Shown here in pieces: positions 52,499-61,925 of a DNA stretch of 64,000 nucleotides. A program made the translations under genes and the position numbers. Under the pieces are notes generated by a model that made no database searches, was not told where the DNA came from, and saw only the letters and a list, made by a program, of their open reading frames with translations. The number at the start of each line of letters is the position of its first letter. The stretch's first letter is position 1. This DNA is from Ahaetulla prasina (lineage: Eukaryota; Chordata; Lepidosauria; Squamata; Colubridae): the NCBI RefSeq assembly GCF_028640845.1, contig NC_080546.1:86022257-86086256 (forward strand), in the 5' to 3' direction.

Positions 52499-52831
52499 TA
52501 GACATGGACACATGAAAAAAATTGGCACAAAAAAGGATGCAAAACATAGCCATAAACACATAGAATGATTACATATAATTGGGAACAGTAGGACAGGGAC
52601 AGTAGGCATGCTGGTGCGCTTATGCACTCCCCCTTAGGGACCTCTTAAGACACATGAAAGGTCCACGGTAGTCAGTTTACGGCGAAAGGTATGGAGATAA
52701 GAGAGACTAACAACAGGATCAGGTAGAGTGCTCCAGACATTTACTACTCTGTTGCAGAAGTCATATTTCCTACAATCAAGATTAGAGATTTACATTGAGT
52801 TTGAATCTATTGATAGCCCTTGTGTTATTAC
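52499..52831 (-). pseudogene. CR1-B LINE fragment
   Basis: ACATGGACACATGAAAAAAA and TTAGGGACCTCTTAAGACAC are the 3' UTR and end of ORF2 of the 53690 subtype. Cut at 52831 by SINE2. Confidence 0.75.
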
Positions 52832-53082
52832 ATTTGAATTTATATCCGCCCTTCTCCGAAGACTCAGGGCGGCTTACATTGTGTTAAGCAATAGTCTTCA
52901 TCCATTTGTATATTATATACAAAGTCAACTTATTGCCCCCAACAATCTTGGTCCTCATTTTACCTACCTTATAAAGGATGGAAGGCTGAGTCAATCTTGG
53001 GCCTGGTGGAACTTGAACTTGCAGTAATTGCAAGCAGCTGCAATTAGTAACAGACTGCATTAGGCTGTTGGGCCACCAGAGG
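52832..53082 (-). mobile_element. SINE2 copy, first of three in a row
   Basis: TATATCCGCCCTTCTCCGAA to TTGGGCCACCAGAGG. Confidence 0.86.
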
Positions 53083-53106
53083 TTGGTTGGTTTATTTATT
53101 TATTTA

Positions 53107-53357
53107 TTTGCCTTTATATTCCGCCCTTCTCCGAAGACTCAGGGCGGCTTACATTGTGTTAAGCAATAGTCTCATCCATTTGTATATTATATACAAAGTC
53201 AACTTTTATTGCCCCCAACAATCTGGGTCCTCATTTTACCTACCTTATAAAGGATAGAAGGCTGAGTCAACCTTGGGCCTGGTGCGACTTGAACTTGCAG
53301 TAATTGCAAGCAGCTGTGTTAATAACAGACTGCATTAGTCTGTTGAGCCACCAGAGG
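53107..53357 (-). mobile_element. SINE2 copy, second of three
   Basis: Near-identical to the third copy at ~266-bp spacing, with the shared spacer TTGGTTGGTTTATTTATT. Confidence 0.87.
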
Positions 53358-53373
53358 TTGGTTGGTTTATTTA

Positions 53374-53624
53374 TTTGCCTTTATATCCGCCCTTCTCCGA
53401 AGACTCAGGGCGGCTTACATTGTGTTAAGCAATAGTCTCATCCATTTGTATATTATATACAAAGTCAACTTTTATTGCCCCCAACAATCTGGGTCCTCAT
53501 TTTACCTACCTTATAAAGGATAGAAGGCTGAGTCAACCTTGGGCCTGGTGCAACTTGAACTTGCAGTAATTGCAAGCAGCTGTGTTAATAACAGACTGCA
53601 TTAGTCTGTTGGGCCACCAGAGGC
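53374..53624 (-). mobile_element. SINE2 copy, third of three
   Basis: Same unit as the second copy. The following phrase CCCAAGGTTTATATTTTTAA recurs after the copy at 54733. Confidence 0.87.
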
Positions 53625-53689
53625 CCAAGGTTTATATTTTTAAATAAAGGAAAGGAAGGAAGAAAATAAGATTTTCATTTTCATTATTA

Positions 53690-54480
53690 TTATTTATTTG
53701 TCAACAAGTACAAGGAAACAAGTAACAGTATAGATATAGACATGGACACATGAAAAAAAATGGCACAAATAAAAGGATATAAATAGGCAAAACTTAGCCA
53801 TAAACACATAGAGTGATTACATATAAATGGAGACAGTAGGACAGGGACGGTAGGCATGCTGGTGCGCTTATGCACGCCCCCTTAGGGACCTCTTAAGACA
53901 CATGAAAGGTCCACAGTAGACAGTTTAAGGTGAAAGGTATGGGGATTAGCGAGACTAACAACAGGATCAGGTAGAGTGCTCCAGACATTTACTACTCTGT
54001 TGCAGAAGTCATATTTCCTACAATCAAGATTAGAGAGATTTACATTGAGTTTGAATCTATTGATAGCCCTTGTGTTATTACAGTTGAAATTAAAGTACTC
54101 ATTTACAGGTAGAACGTTTTGGTAAATAATCTTACGAACTAAGCATAGGTCGGAACGTAGACCGCATAGTTCGAGGCCATCCAGACCTAAAATTTCAAGC
54201 CTAGTGAGATAGGGAATTTTATTTTGAGCAGAAGATTTGAGTGCTCTTCTCGTAAAATATCTCTGGATCCTCTCTAATGTATTGATGTCTGAAATACAGT
54301 GGGCAGGTGAGCAGTATTCAAGTATAGGTCTGGGAAAGGTTTTATATGCCCTAGTTTGAAGCATAGCATTACCAGAGAGAAAAACTTCGTAAAATAAGAT
54401 TGACAACTCTTAATACCTTTTTTGCAATGGTGTTACAGTGATCTCTGGGACTTAGATCTTTTAATTTATAAAATTAAACT
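53690..54480 (-). pseudogene. CR1-B LINE ORF2 C-terminus
   Basis: The minus-strand frame (53882-54406) reads ...TLERIQRYFTRRALKSSAQN, RLEILGLDGLELCGLRSDL and CRKYDFCNRVVNVWSTLPDP. 3' UTR at 53694-53880. It is a second ORF2 subtype distinct from the 49741 copy, open for about 170 codons. A ~55-bp direct repeat (AAATAAAGGAAAGGAAGGAA) flanks it at 53640 and 54608. Confidence 0.83.
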
Positions 54481-54647
54481 ATAATTAAGCTATATGTGAG
54501 TCCCAAAGAGAAAACCGGATTTGGTTGAAGTGAACTCAGCTACTACTATGTGTAGTAATGACTTCACATGCATTCATCCATTATTTAAATTCAACTGTTT
54601 TTTTTTTAAATAAAGGAAAGGAAGGAAGAAAATAAAGATTTTCATTT

Positions 54648-54649
<2 letters not shown>

Positions 54650-54732
<83 letters not shown>
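54650..54732. repeat. (ATT)n microsatellite
   Basis: About 80 bp of ATT at the tail side of the next SINE2 copy. Confidence 0.97.
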
Positions 54733-54733
<1 letters not shown>

Positions 54734-54990
54734 TATTTGCCTTTATATCCCGCCCTTCTCCGAAGACTCAGGGCGGCTTACACTATGTCAAGCAACAGTC
54801 TTCATCCATTTGTATATTATATACAAAGTCAACTTATTGCCCCCAACAATCTTGGTCCTCATTTTACCTACCTTATAAAGGATGGACGGCTGAGTCAACC
54901 TTGGGCCTTGTGGGACTTGAACCTGCAGTAATTGCAAGCAGCTGCTGTTAATAACAGACTGCATTAGTTTGTTGAGCCACCAGAGGCCCA
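54733..54990 (-). mobile_element. SINE2 copy
   Basis: TTTGCCTTTATATCCCGCCC to TGTTGAGCCACCAGAGGC. The (ATT)n on its left is its expanded tail. Confidence 0.87.
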
Positions 54991-55289
54991 AGGTTTATAT
55001 TTTTAAATAACTTTATTAGTTTTTTTTTAAATCTAGAAGGATTAAAAATTAAAATGAACCCATATTTAAGAAACAAAAAATAAAGGAAAGAAGGAAAGAC
55101 AAAGCCAGTACCATAGAAGAAAGAAAAACAAATATGTAGAATTTATTGCCAATTTTCTTTTACAACAGATATAAGTATAACATTTACATTACCTCATACT
55201 CTAAGTGTGCAGCACAACTTTAATTTCTTTTCTATTACTTACTATTTTCCAATCGTCAAACCCATATATCATAATTTGATTTTTTTTTC

Positions 55290-55500
55290 TCTGCTTGACA
55301 CACAAAATCCAAAGGGGGCGTGAAAATTAGCACTGAAATTAATCAATGTCTTTTCTCTAATCAAAACTGTTAATTTTGCTATCTGAGCCAGCTTCACCAT
55401 CCATTCGCATCAAAGCTCTCTCCTGTTGTGTATATTAAAGATGTGCTGTTGTTATCATATATGGAAACAAGGTTCCACGAATTTTCTCCAACTGTTTATA
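55290..55500 (-). pseudogene. LINE-1 ORF2 fragment
   Basis: CTAATCAAAACTGTTAATTT and CTATCTGAGCCAGCTTCACC match the L1 ORF2 end at 27730. Decayed. Confidence 0.5.
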
Positions 55501-55503
55501 CTT

Positions 55504-55586
55504 CATAACATAACATAACATAACATAACATAACATAACATAACATAACATAACATAACATAACATAACATAACATAACATAACAT
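55504..55586. repeat. (AACAT)n array, CR1 tail
   Basis: About 16 units of TAACA directly attached to the CR1 3' end (CAGAGTTGGAAGGGACC). Other CR1 and L2-like tails here use AATAG. Confidence 0.96.
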
Positions 55587-55912
55587 CAGAGTTGGAAGGG
55601 ACCTTGGAGGCCTTCTAGTCCAACCCCCTGCCCAGGCAGGAAACCCTACACCATCTCAGTCAGATGGTTATCCAACATTTTCTTAAAAATTTCCAGTGTT
55701 GGAGCATTCACAACTTCTGAAGGCAAGTCGTTCCACTTATTAATTGTTCTAACTGTCAGGAAATTTCTCCTTAGTTCTAAGTTGCTTCTTTCTTTGACCA
55801 GTTTCCACCCATTGCTTCTTGTTCTATCCTCAGGTGCTTTGGTGAACAGCCTGACTCCCTCTTCTTTGTGGCAGCCCCTAAGATATTGGAACACAGCTAT
55901 CATGTCTCCCCT

Positions 55913-56090
55913 TGTTAGATTCGGGCAATAACGAGGCAGGAGACCAGGATAGTGACAACAGCTCTTTACTATATGGTGAACCCAGCAGCCAGTGCTGGGA
56001 AAAACCTCTCCTTATATACAGTTTAACCGGGAGCTTCAACCAATCAGCAACGTGCTATTTTCCCGCCAAAACTTTTAAAGATACATTACA
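55913..56090 (-). repeat. 3' LTR of the Ty3/gypsy element
   Basis: 178 bp, TG...CA ends on either strand. Base-for-base the same as 60246-60423 by eye. Confidence 0.95.
56011..56071 (-). promoter_or_regulatory. LTR promoter elements: E2F-like site, CCAAT box, TATA box
   Basis: Read on the minus strand: TTTTGGCGGGAAAA (56058-56071), an E2F-type site; CTGATTGGTTG (about 56036-56046), an inverted CCAAT box; TGTATATAAG (56011-56020), a TATA box. The same sites are present in the 5' LTR at 60344-60404, where they would drive the element. The sites are seen; their use is inferred. Confidence 0.55.
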
Positions 56091-56103
56091 CTCCTTCCCT
56101 CCC
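56091..56103 (-). other. Polypurine tract
   Basis: GGGAGGGAAGGAG on the minus strand, directly before the 3' LTR. This is the expected plus-strand DNA primer site for reverse transcription. Confidence 0.85.
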
Positions 56104-56142
56104 AGAAAACACTTTACCACTATTTACATAAAAATTTACATA

Positions 56143-56907
56143 TTATTTTTCAACGTAATCACGCAAGTAGACTGGGCGTCTCCTGACTCTTTCGGACCTG
56201 CGCAATTCATTCTCTGGGAGTGAGTCGAGCTGACCGGAGGGACTGTCTGTTCCTCTCAGCTCCTCCTCTAGGCCATCCGGCCCTGGATTATTTGCAGAGT
56301 CGTCCCTGCTGTTTTCTGACGGAACCTGTTGGCGTCGCTGGACCTCCTGGAAGTCAGATAAGTCCCGCGTTTGCCCCGGGTTTGAGTCAGCTGTGGATCC
56401 AAATATTGTAGAGTCAGGGCCTGTTTCGTCTAATTCGGATTGTTCGGTTATGCGTTTTCTTATTTGGTCTATGTGGCGCTTCCATACCCGGCCATCCTTT
56501 ATCTCCACTAAATATGATTTGGGACCTGTTATTTCTAGGATTTTTCCTGCTAACCAGGTCGGGCCTTCGCTATAGTTGTGTGCCCACACTCGGTCGCCTA
56601 TTGCCATCCCTCTTGTTTTATTGTGCCCCTTGTAACCGTCTGGTGTGTAGTTTGGGTTTAAACGGTCTAGTGGGCACCTGAGCTTCCGACCCATTAATAA
56701 CTCTGCTGGGCTTCTGCCAGTTGTGACACAGGGGTTCTGTGTTGGACTGCCAGGAAGGTATCGATTTTGTTTGCCAGTCGCCTGGCTTGATTCTGGACAA
56801 TGCCTCTTTTGCGCTCCGGATGGAACGTTCTGCAAGGCCATTCGTCGCAGGGTGGAAAGGCGCCGAGAGGACATGCCGGATGCCCTCTTCTGCCAAGTAC
56901 CCCTCAA
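56143..56907 (-). pseudogene. Ty3/gypsy integrase C-terminal part
   Basis: Encodes the end of integrase: TTGRSPAELLMGRKLRCPLD, then an SH3-like/GPY-F segment (ITGPKSYLVEIKDGRVWKRH) and a long acidic/basic tail ending ERVRRRPVYLRDYVEK just before the polypurine tract. The first ~60 codons of the open frame are out of register. The true frame joins from the integrase core at about 56750. A ~150-residue tail after the GPY/F domain is long for the group. Confidence 0.85.
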
Positions 56908-57424
56908 ACTGGGTTGCCGTGAATTGCGGGCCGTTATCGGATACTAACGTGTCGGGCAACCCATGGGTTACAAATAGGTGCCGTAGGACTGAGATCACTG
57001 CCTCGGCTGTCATGGATCTCATGAGAATGATTTCCAGCCATTTGGAGTAGGCATCGACTACCACCAGAAAGGAAGGGAAGGGGAAGGGGCCGGCAAAATC
57101 GATGTGGATCCTAGATCCTAGTCCCATTCCCGACTCGGGGCCGTTGGGGGTAGCGGTCTGGACTCCTGGCAGGCCTGGCATTTCCCTACCCTCTCAGCAA
57201 TTTCCGAGTCCATTAAGGGCCACCACACATAGCTTCTCGCTAGACCCTTCATCCTCACGATCCCTGGGTGACCTTCGTGAAGGAGATCCAACACCCTTTT
57301 CCTCAATTTCTCTGGGATCACCACTCGATCCCCCCATAGCAGGCACCCCTTGAGCCGAGAGTTCCCCGTTTTTTACAAACTCTTTAAAACGCCGCGCGGC
57401 GGGCCACCTCTTGTACCCAACCAA
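56618..57424 (-). pseudogene. Ty3/gypsy integrase zinc-binding and catalytic core, frameshifted
   Basis: 57118-57324 has the zinc-binding part (HEGHPGIVRM, WWPLMDSEI, CQACQE). 56750-57181 holds the catalytic core in another frame: IHIDFAGPF (first Asp), VVVDAYSKWLEI, LVSDNGPQF (second Asp), PATNGLAERSIRS (Glu). All three acidic residues are kept, so loss of function comes from the frame changes near 57325, near 57150 and near 56750. Confidence 0.88.
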
Positions 57425-57564
57425 TTACAGTTCTTATTGTAATGTCCTTATCGAAGCCCGAGCCACCTCTTTGGATGTGACTGGGCCAGAGTCCAAAGAG
57501 TCAATTAGCAGAACTGGTATTCCTGGAGTGGGGTCTTCGATAGTCTCTGGTAACGGGCATCTGC

Positions 57565-57915
57565 TCAGTGCGTCTGCATGCCTAATTCCTTTCCTGGCGG
57601 GTGTAGCAATTTGTAAGAATAGGCTGCCAGGAAGATAGTCCATCGGGTCAGTCTTGGCGAAAGTGCCACAGGCGTTGGGCGGTCACCTGCCAGCAGACCT
57701 AGCAAAGGTCTATGGTCCGTGATGATTTCAAAATCACGACCAAATACATATTCATGGAATTTCTTTACCCCTGATACTATAGCCAAGGCTTCCTTATCAA
57801 GCTGGCTATAATTCCTTTCAGTTGATGACATGGTTCGGGAGTAGTATGCAATGGGGCTTCTGTGCCATTTGGTAACCTGTGGCTGAGCACAGCCCCACCC
57901 CATAGGGAGATGCAT
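57565..57915 (-). pseudogene. Ty3/gypsy RNase H segment
   Basis: RSPIAYYSRTMSSTERNYSQ, LDKEALAIVSGVKKF and RDFEIITDHRPLLGL are typical RNase H words. The frame is lost on both sides. 57434-57643 continues the connection region in another frame (YKLLHP in one, LPGSLFLQIA in the next). Confidence 0.85.
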
Positions 57916-57927
57916 CGCAGCTTAACA

Positions 57928-58592
57928 CTAATGGCAGTGTGCCATTGTACTGGATAAGGAGGCTATCACCGTTAGGAGATTTTTACCCTTCGAATGCCCT
58001 AGCTTCCGCCTTTCCCCAAGACCATGCAGCCGTCTTGCTAGTAATTTATGCAGCGGCTCGGCTACTGTTGCCTTATTCCTTAAGAATACTGCGTAGAAGT
58101 TGACCAGACCTAAGAATGCCTGTAACTCCGTTTTGTTCTTGGGCACGGGGCCTTCCTGATGGCCCGTACCTTGCTCTCAGTGGGGTGAATCCTTCCTGTC
58201 TATCCGTAGCCCAGGAATTCCACAGACTCAACCCCGATCTGGCATTTGTTTAGTTTAACCGTGAGACCGGCAGACCAGAAAATGCCCAAAACTTTTCAGC
58301 CTCCCCTAATTCCTCTAGGTTTTCAGCGGATACCAGTACATCGTCAAAGTATGGTACCACCCCTGGTAAGCCCTGCAATAGCCGCTCCATCAGGTTCTGA
58401 AATAACCCTGGAGCCACACTAACCCCAAACTGTAATCGGGTACACTTAAAAGCCCCTCTGTGAGTCACAATTGTCTGCGCTTCGGCTGTGCTGCTGTCTA
58501 CGGGCAGCTGTTGATAGGCTTGGGCCAGGTCTAGCTTGGCAAAAACTTGCCCTTGCCCCATTGAGTGCAGTAAGTGCTGTACCACCCGGCAG
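57928..58592 (-). pseudogene. Ty3/gypsy reverse transcriptase core, frameshifted
   Basis: 58250-58585 carries FAKLDLAQAYQQLPVD (motif A region), LQFGVSVAPGLFQNLME, and VPYFDDVLV with the YxDD catalytic pair. 57928-58146 carries KTELQAFLGLVNFYAVFLRN in another frame. At least three frame changes occur between 58592 and 57928. Confidence 0.88.
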
Positions 58593-60146
58593 GTAAGCGC
58601 TCTTTTGCAACGCTTTGTTAAGCGTTGCCTTGTAGTCAGCGCAAATCCGGACCGATCCGTCCGGTTTGACTGGGGTGACTATAGGGGTCTCCCACTTAGC
58701 ATGGTCAACTGGCACTAGAATTCCCTGGTTTACTAGCTTGTCTAGTTCCCGGTCAATCCTGGGCTTTAGGGCGAACGGTACCCTCCTAGCCTTTAGACGG
58801 ATAGGGGCAACTTGGGGGTCTAAGTTAAAGGATATAGGGGTCCCCTTGTACTTGCCCAGGCTGTCTTTGAAAACGTCCCCAAACTCCTTTGTGAGTGCGT
58901 CTTTGAGGTCGACTTCGTTTCTGAAGATTCCGGTCACTCCCATGCCCAATGCTCGAAACCAGTCCAGTCCCAGCAAGCTTGGCAGGGTCCCATCGACGAT
59001 GGTGATGGGCAGAGTTTTCTTGTAGTGTCCATACTCGACGTGGACGGACGTTACCCCTCGAACAGGGATGCGATTCCCCTGGTAGTCCTGTACTTTTAGT
59101 CTTTGTGGTTGCAGTTTGCGCTTTGCGATGGCGGGTAAGGCTCTCACGATGTTGTCCCAGGACATGATCGTGATCGATGAGCCGGTGTCTACCTCCAGTC
59201 GGCACGGCACCCCCTCAATCTTTGCTTTTGTGAAGATTTTCTTTTCTAGGCGTGTTGATGCGTGGCCCACTCTCACGACAGTTTGGTTTAATTTCGCGCC
59301 TTTTTTAAACTGACCACTCGCGGGCCGCTTTGTCGTTCCCGCGCTCTGATTGGCCGGTTTGAATTTTTGGCGGGAAGGTTGGGGAGCTCGACAGACCTGT
59401 GCTAGGTGCCCCTTCTTTTCGCATCGCCGACATGTTGCATCTTTAAATCTGCATTGCTGTCGTTGGTGTTGCCCTCCGCAACTCGCGCAGTCGCCCCGGT
59501 CGTCTTTTTCCGGCCTCCCGGTGTGGAAGACTCCTTCTTCGTCCTCCCCCTCCGATTCGGCCTGGACCTCTTCACTGTGGACCGGGGTTGATTTCGCACC
59601 AGCCGTTGGTGTGACCTGCTTCTGTAAGGTCTCTGCCGCTTGGGTGGACATCTCGTGAGCTCTGGCTTCGTCCAGGGCGTTTGCCAGCGTCAGGTTGCTT
59701 TTAGCCAGCAGCCGCCTCCGCAAACGGATGTCCCTGACCCCTCGGATGAGTTGTTCCAGCAATGCCTCGTCTAAGTCTCGATACTCACAATGTTTTGAGG
59801 CTTTTCTTAGGGCGGCCATGTATGCGCTAATGGGCTCACCTTCTTGCTGTCTGCGCTCCCCGAATTCAAACCGTTGCACATACTTGGATGGCATCGGTGC
59901 GAAATGCACTTTCAGCAGAGTTTGTAGAGTTTGCCACGGTACCGACTGTACCGGCGTTGGCTCAGCCAGAGATTCTGCGGTGTCGAAAACTTCTGGACCG
60001 CAGTGGCTCAGAAAATAGGCTCGTTTCCTGTTGTCGGAAACCCCTTGAAGTTCGTTTGCTTCGAGGAAACACTCGAAGCGAGCCATGTATGACCCCCATT
60101 TCTCCTTGGCTGGGTCGAATGGCGCTGGCGGTGTGTAGCCGGACAT
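58446..60146 (-). CDS. Ty3/gypsy gag-protease ORF reading into RT
   Basis: 566 codons are open from ATG at 60146, 80 nt after the primer site. Residues 1-180 are a gag matrix/capsid-like region (WGSYMARFECFLEANEL; VHFAPMPSKYVQRFEFGER). 218-252 holds two zinc knuckles, C220-x2-C-x3-H-x4-C and C239-x2-C-x4-H-x4-C. 318-325 is the protease active site VDTGSSIT, with a second conserved LLGLDWF at 391-397. The RT begins around 449 (RVPFALKPRIDRELDKL; ICADYKATLNK). The product should leave this frame at about residue 518 (nt 58592). After that the translated residues are out of register. It is a single gag-pol frame, with no stop or slip site needed between gag and protease. It packages and processes element RNA in the cytoplasm. 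Confidence 0.9.
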   Translation of the reverse strand: MSGYTPPAPFDPAKEKWGSYMARFECFLEANELQGVSDNRKRAYFLSHCGPEVFDTAESLAEPTPVQSVPWQTLQTLLKVHFAPMPSKYVQRFEFGERRQQEGEPISAYMAALRKASKHCEYRDLDEALLEQLIRGVRDIRLRRRLLAKSNLTLANALDEARAHEMSTQAAETLQKQVTPTAGAKSTPVHSEEVQAESEGEDEEGVFHTGRPEKDDRGDCASCGGQHQRQQCRFKDATCRRCEKKGHLAQVCRAPQPSRQKFKPANQSAGTTKRPASGQFKKGAKLNQTVVRVGHASTRLEKKIFTKAKIEGVPCRLEVDTGSSITIMSWDNIVRALPAIAKRKLQPQRLKVQDYQGNRIPVRGVTSVHVEYGHYKKTLPITIVDGTLPSLLGLDWFRALGMGVTGIFRNEVDLKDALTKEFGDVFKDSLGKYKGTPISFNLDPQVAPIRLKARRVPFALKPRIDRELDKLVNQGILVPVDHAKWETPIVTPVKPDGSVRICADYKATLNKALQKSAYLPGGTALTALNGARASFCQARPGPSLSTAARRQQHSRSADNCDSQRGF

Positions 60147-60226
60147 CGCTGCTTTCCGCCCTTGTTTTGCTGGGTTCGCGTCTTCCTGGTGAGTTCAGCT
60201 CTTTTCCTGGCGCTCTTAGCCTCGAG

Positions 60227-60244
60227 ATCCCATCCTCGTCGCCA
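60227..60244 (-). other. Primer binding site for tRNA-Ser(GCT)
   Basis: TGGCGACGAGGATGGGAT on the minus strand, one base inside the 5' LTR. It complements the last 15 nt of vertebrate tRNA-Ser(GCT) plus CCA (18 of 18 as I recall that tRNA), and marks the minus-strand DNA start. Confidence 0.8.
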
Positions 60245-60245
60245 G

Positions 60246-60423
60246 TGTTAGATTCGGGCAATAACGAGGCAGGAGACCAGGATAGTGACAACAGCTCTTT
60301 ACTATATGGTGAACCCAGCAGCCAGTGCTGGGAAAAACCTCTCCTTATATACAGTTTAACCGGGAGCTTCAACCAATCAGCAACGTGCTATTTTCCCGCC
60401 AAAACTTTTAAAGATACATTACA
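60246..60423 (-). repeat. 5' LTR of the Ty3/gypsy element
   Basis: 178 bp, identical by eye to 55913-56090. Carries the TATA, CCAAT and E2F-like words, the last at about 60391-60404. Confidence 0.95.
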
Positions 60424-60916
60424 CCCCTAGTCCTTCTTTTTGTTAGACTAGACATACCCAGTTCCTGCAACCATTCTTCATATGTTTTATCCTCCAGTCC
60501 CCTAATCATCTTTGTTGCTCTTCTCTGCACTCTTTCTAGAGTCTCAACATCTTTTTTACATCGTGGCGACCAAAACTGGATGCAATATTCCAAGTGTGGC
60601 CTTACCAAGGCATTATAAAGTGGCACTAACACTTCACGTGATCTTGATTTTATCCCTCTGTTTATGCAGCCCAGAACTGTGTTGGCTTTTTTAACAGCTG
60701 CTGCACACTGCTGGCTCATATCTAAATGGTTATCCACTAGGACTCCAAGATCCCTCTCACAGGTACTACTATTGAGCAAGGTACCACATATACGGTACTG
60801 GTGCATTTTGTTTTTTTGGCCTAAATGTAGAACCTTACTTTTTTCACTGTTGAATTTCATTTTGTTAGATAGCGCCCAATGTTCAAGTCTGTCAAGATCT
60901 TTCTGTAACTTCAAGC

Positions 60917-61498
60917 TGTTGTGGCCCGCTGGCAGCAGACTCGGATGATGAGGAGGTTGGGGAGGAACTTGGGCCGGTTCTGGAATCTGGGGAAGGCTCT
61001 GATGGATGGTCTCCATCGGAAGCAGAAATAGAGCCAGGGCCATCTGGCATCTCCCAGCCACTGGAGAGGCAGCTGCCTTCAGAGGCTGATATGAGTGAGG
61101 AGGAAGAACAGCTGGGGCCTGTTCCAGATGCACATATGCGCAGAGCTGTTAGGCGAGGTGAACAACGGAGGACAAGGAGCCTACTCGGGAAGCAAAACAC
61201 ATGTGGATGCTGACTGGCCCCTCCCTGGCTGGGGAATAAATAGAAGGAAAGGGGAGTGGTTGTCGCAGGATACAACAGTTTGTATTTCTGAAGATTTTGC
61301 TCATTGTACCACAGAGACTGCTTGCTAGAACTTACTTTACAGCCTTTCGGCTGGGAGCTCATGGTCTTGCAATTTTCATAGGGAACTGATAAGGTCTGTT
61401 GCTGCCGTTAACTCCTTGAAGGATTCTTGCCTGGACTTTTCGGTGGATGAATGAAATTAATTCACAAGAGGTAAATGAAGAGGGGTTTTTTCATGACA
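60917..61498 (+). mobile_element. LTR-C (solo), diverged copy
   Basis: TGTTGTGGCCCGCTGG...TTTTCATGACA. The acidic U3 frame (SDDEEVGEELGPVLESGEG) is open from the first base to a stop near 61213. A candidate TATA word (GGGGAATAAATAGAAGG) lies near 61230. No matching TSD was found (CAAGC versus AGGAG), so the right boundary is tentative. Confidence 0.7.
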
Positions 61499-61740
61499 AG
61501 GAGTCTGTTTCTTGCTTCTTCTGGGTGAGAACAGGAGCCTCTCTGGTTTCAGATGTGTATTATCTTTGATATCTTCCTTGTAAGTCTGAAAGAAGATTGA
61601 GATGCTTTCGATAATGGACTTATTAACATTAATGGAATTAAAGCACCCTTCTCTTTTTTTCCCCAGTTTAATGCAGAAGCTGGAAAATAAGCTCCTAGTT
61701 TACTAACTTATAGTTGTTTGCTAACGAGGCGATGCCAAAC
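61499..61740. other. No recognisable feature
   Basis: Nothing supported. Confidence 0.35.
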
Positions 61741-61741
61741 A

Positions 61742-61925
61742 GATAGTGGCACAGTAGTCTAGAGTGGAGCTCTCACCTCACAATCAGGAGGCTGTGAGTT
61801 CGGTCCTGGGTAGCGAGAGATAGTTCTCTCTCTGGGTGCAATGAGGATTTGTCTGCTGCGAACTCTACATAGGCATCAGGAAGGGCATCCAGTCGGTAAA
61901 TTCTCAGCTTCATTCAGTCGATGCA
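61742..61925 (+). mobile_element. Another tRNA-derived SINE, fragment
   Basis: GTGGCACAGTAGTCTAGAGTGG (A-box side), GTGAGTTCGGTCCTGGG (B-box side) and AGGAAGGGCATCCAGTCGGTAA form a tRNA-like head with the GGCATCC word common in several vertebrate SINEs. The 3' end is not defined. Confidence 0.5.

Larger units (their letters stand above)
55913..60423 (-). mobile_element. Ty3/gypsy LTR retrotransposon, Mag-like, 4511 bp
   Basis: It has two 178-bp LTRs, a 5-bp TSD CCCCT (55908-55912 and 60424-60428), a tRNA-Ser primer site, a polypurine tract, and gag, protease, RT, RNase H and integrase in the Ty3/gypsy order. The two-knuckle nucleocapsid (CX2CX3HX4C then CX2CX4HX4C) and tRNA-Ser priming point to the Mag lineage, as I remember it. 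No envelope gene. The LTRs look identical, so insertion is recent, yet pol is frameshifted repeatedly. Confidence 0.93.
55587..60916 (-). pseudogene. CR1 LINE ORF2, interrupted by a Ty3/gypsy element
   Basis: 55587-55912 encodes the final ~85 codons (MIAVFQYLRGCHKEEGVRLF to LEIFKKMLDNHLTEM). 60429-60916 encodes the part before, from HWALSNKMKFNSEKSKVLHL through [20 protein letters not shown] to [18 protein letters not shown]. No frameshift is seen in either piece. The element was young when the Ty3/gypsy copy inserted at CCCCT. It is cut upstream by LTR-C at 60917. Confidence 0.88.

Noticed and set aside
56143..60146. Endogenous retrovirus with envelope
   Set aside because: No envelope-like ORF between integrase and the polypurine tract; domain order, tRNA-Ser priming and zinc knuckles fit Ty3/gypsy.
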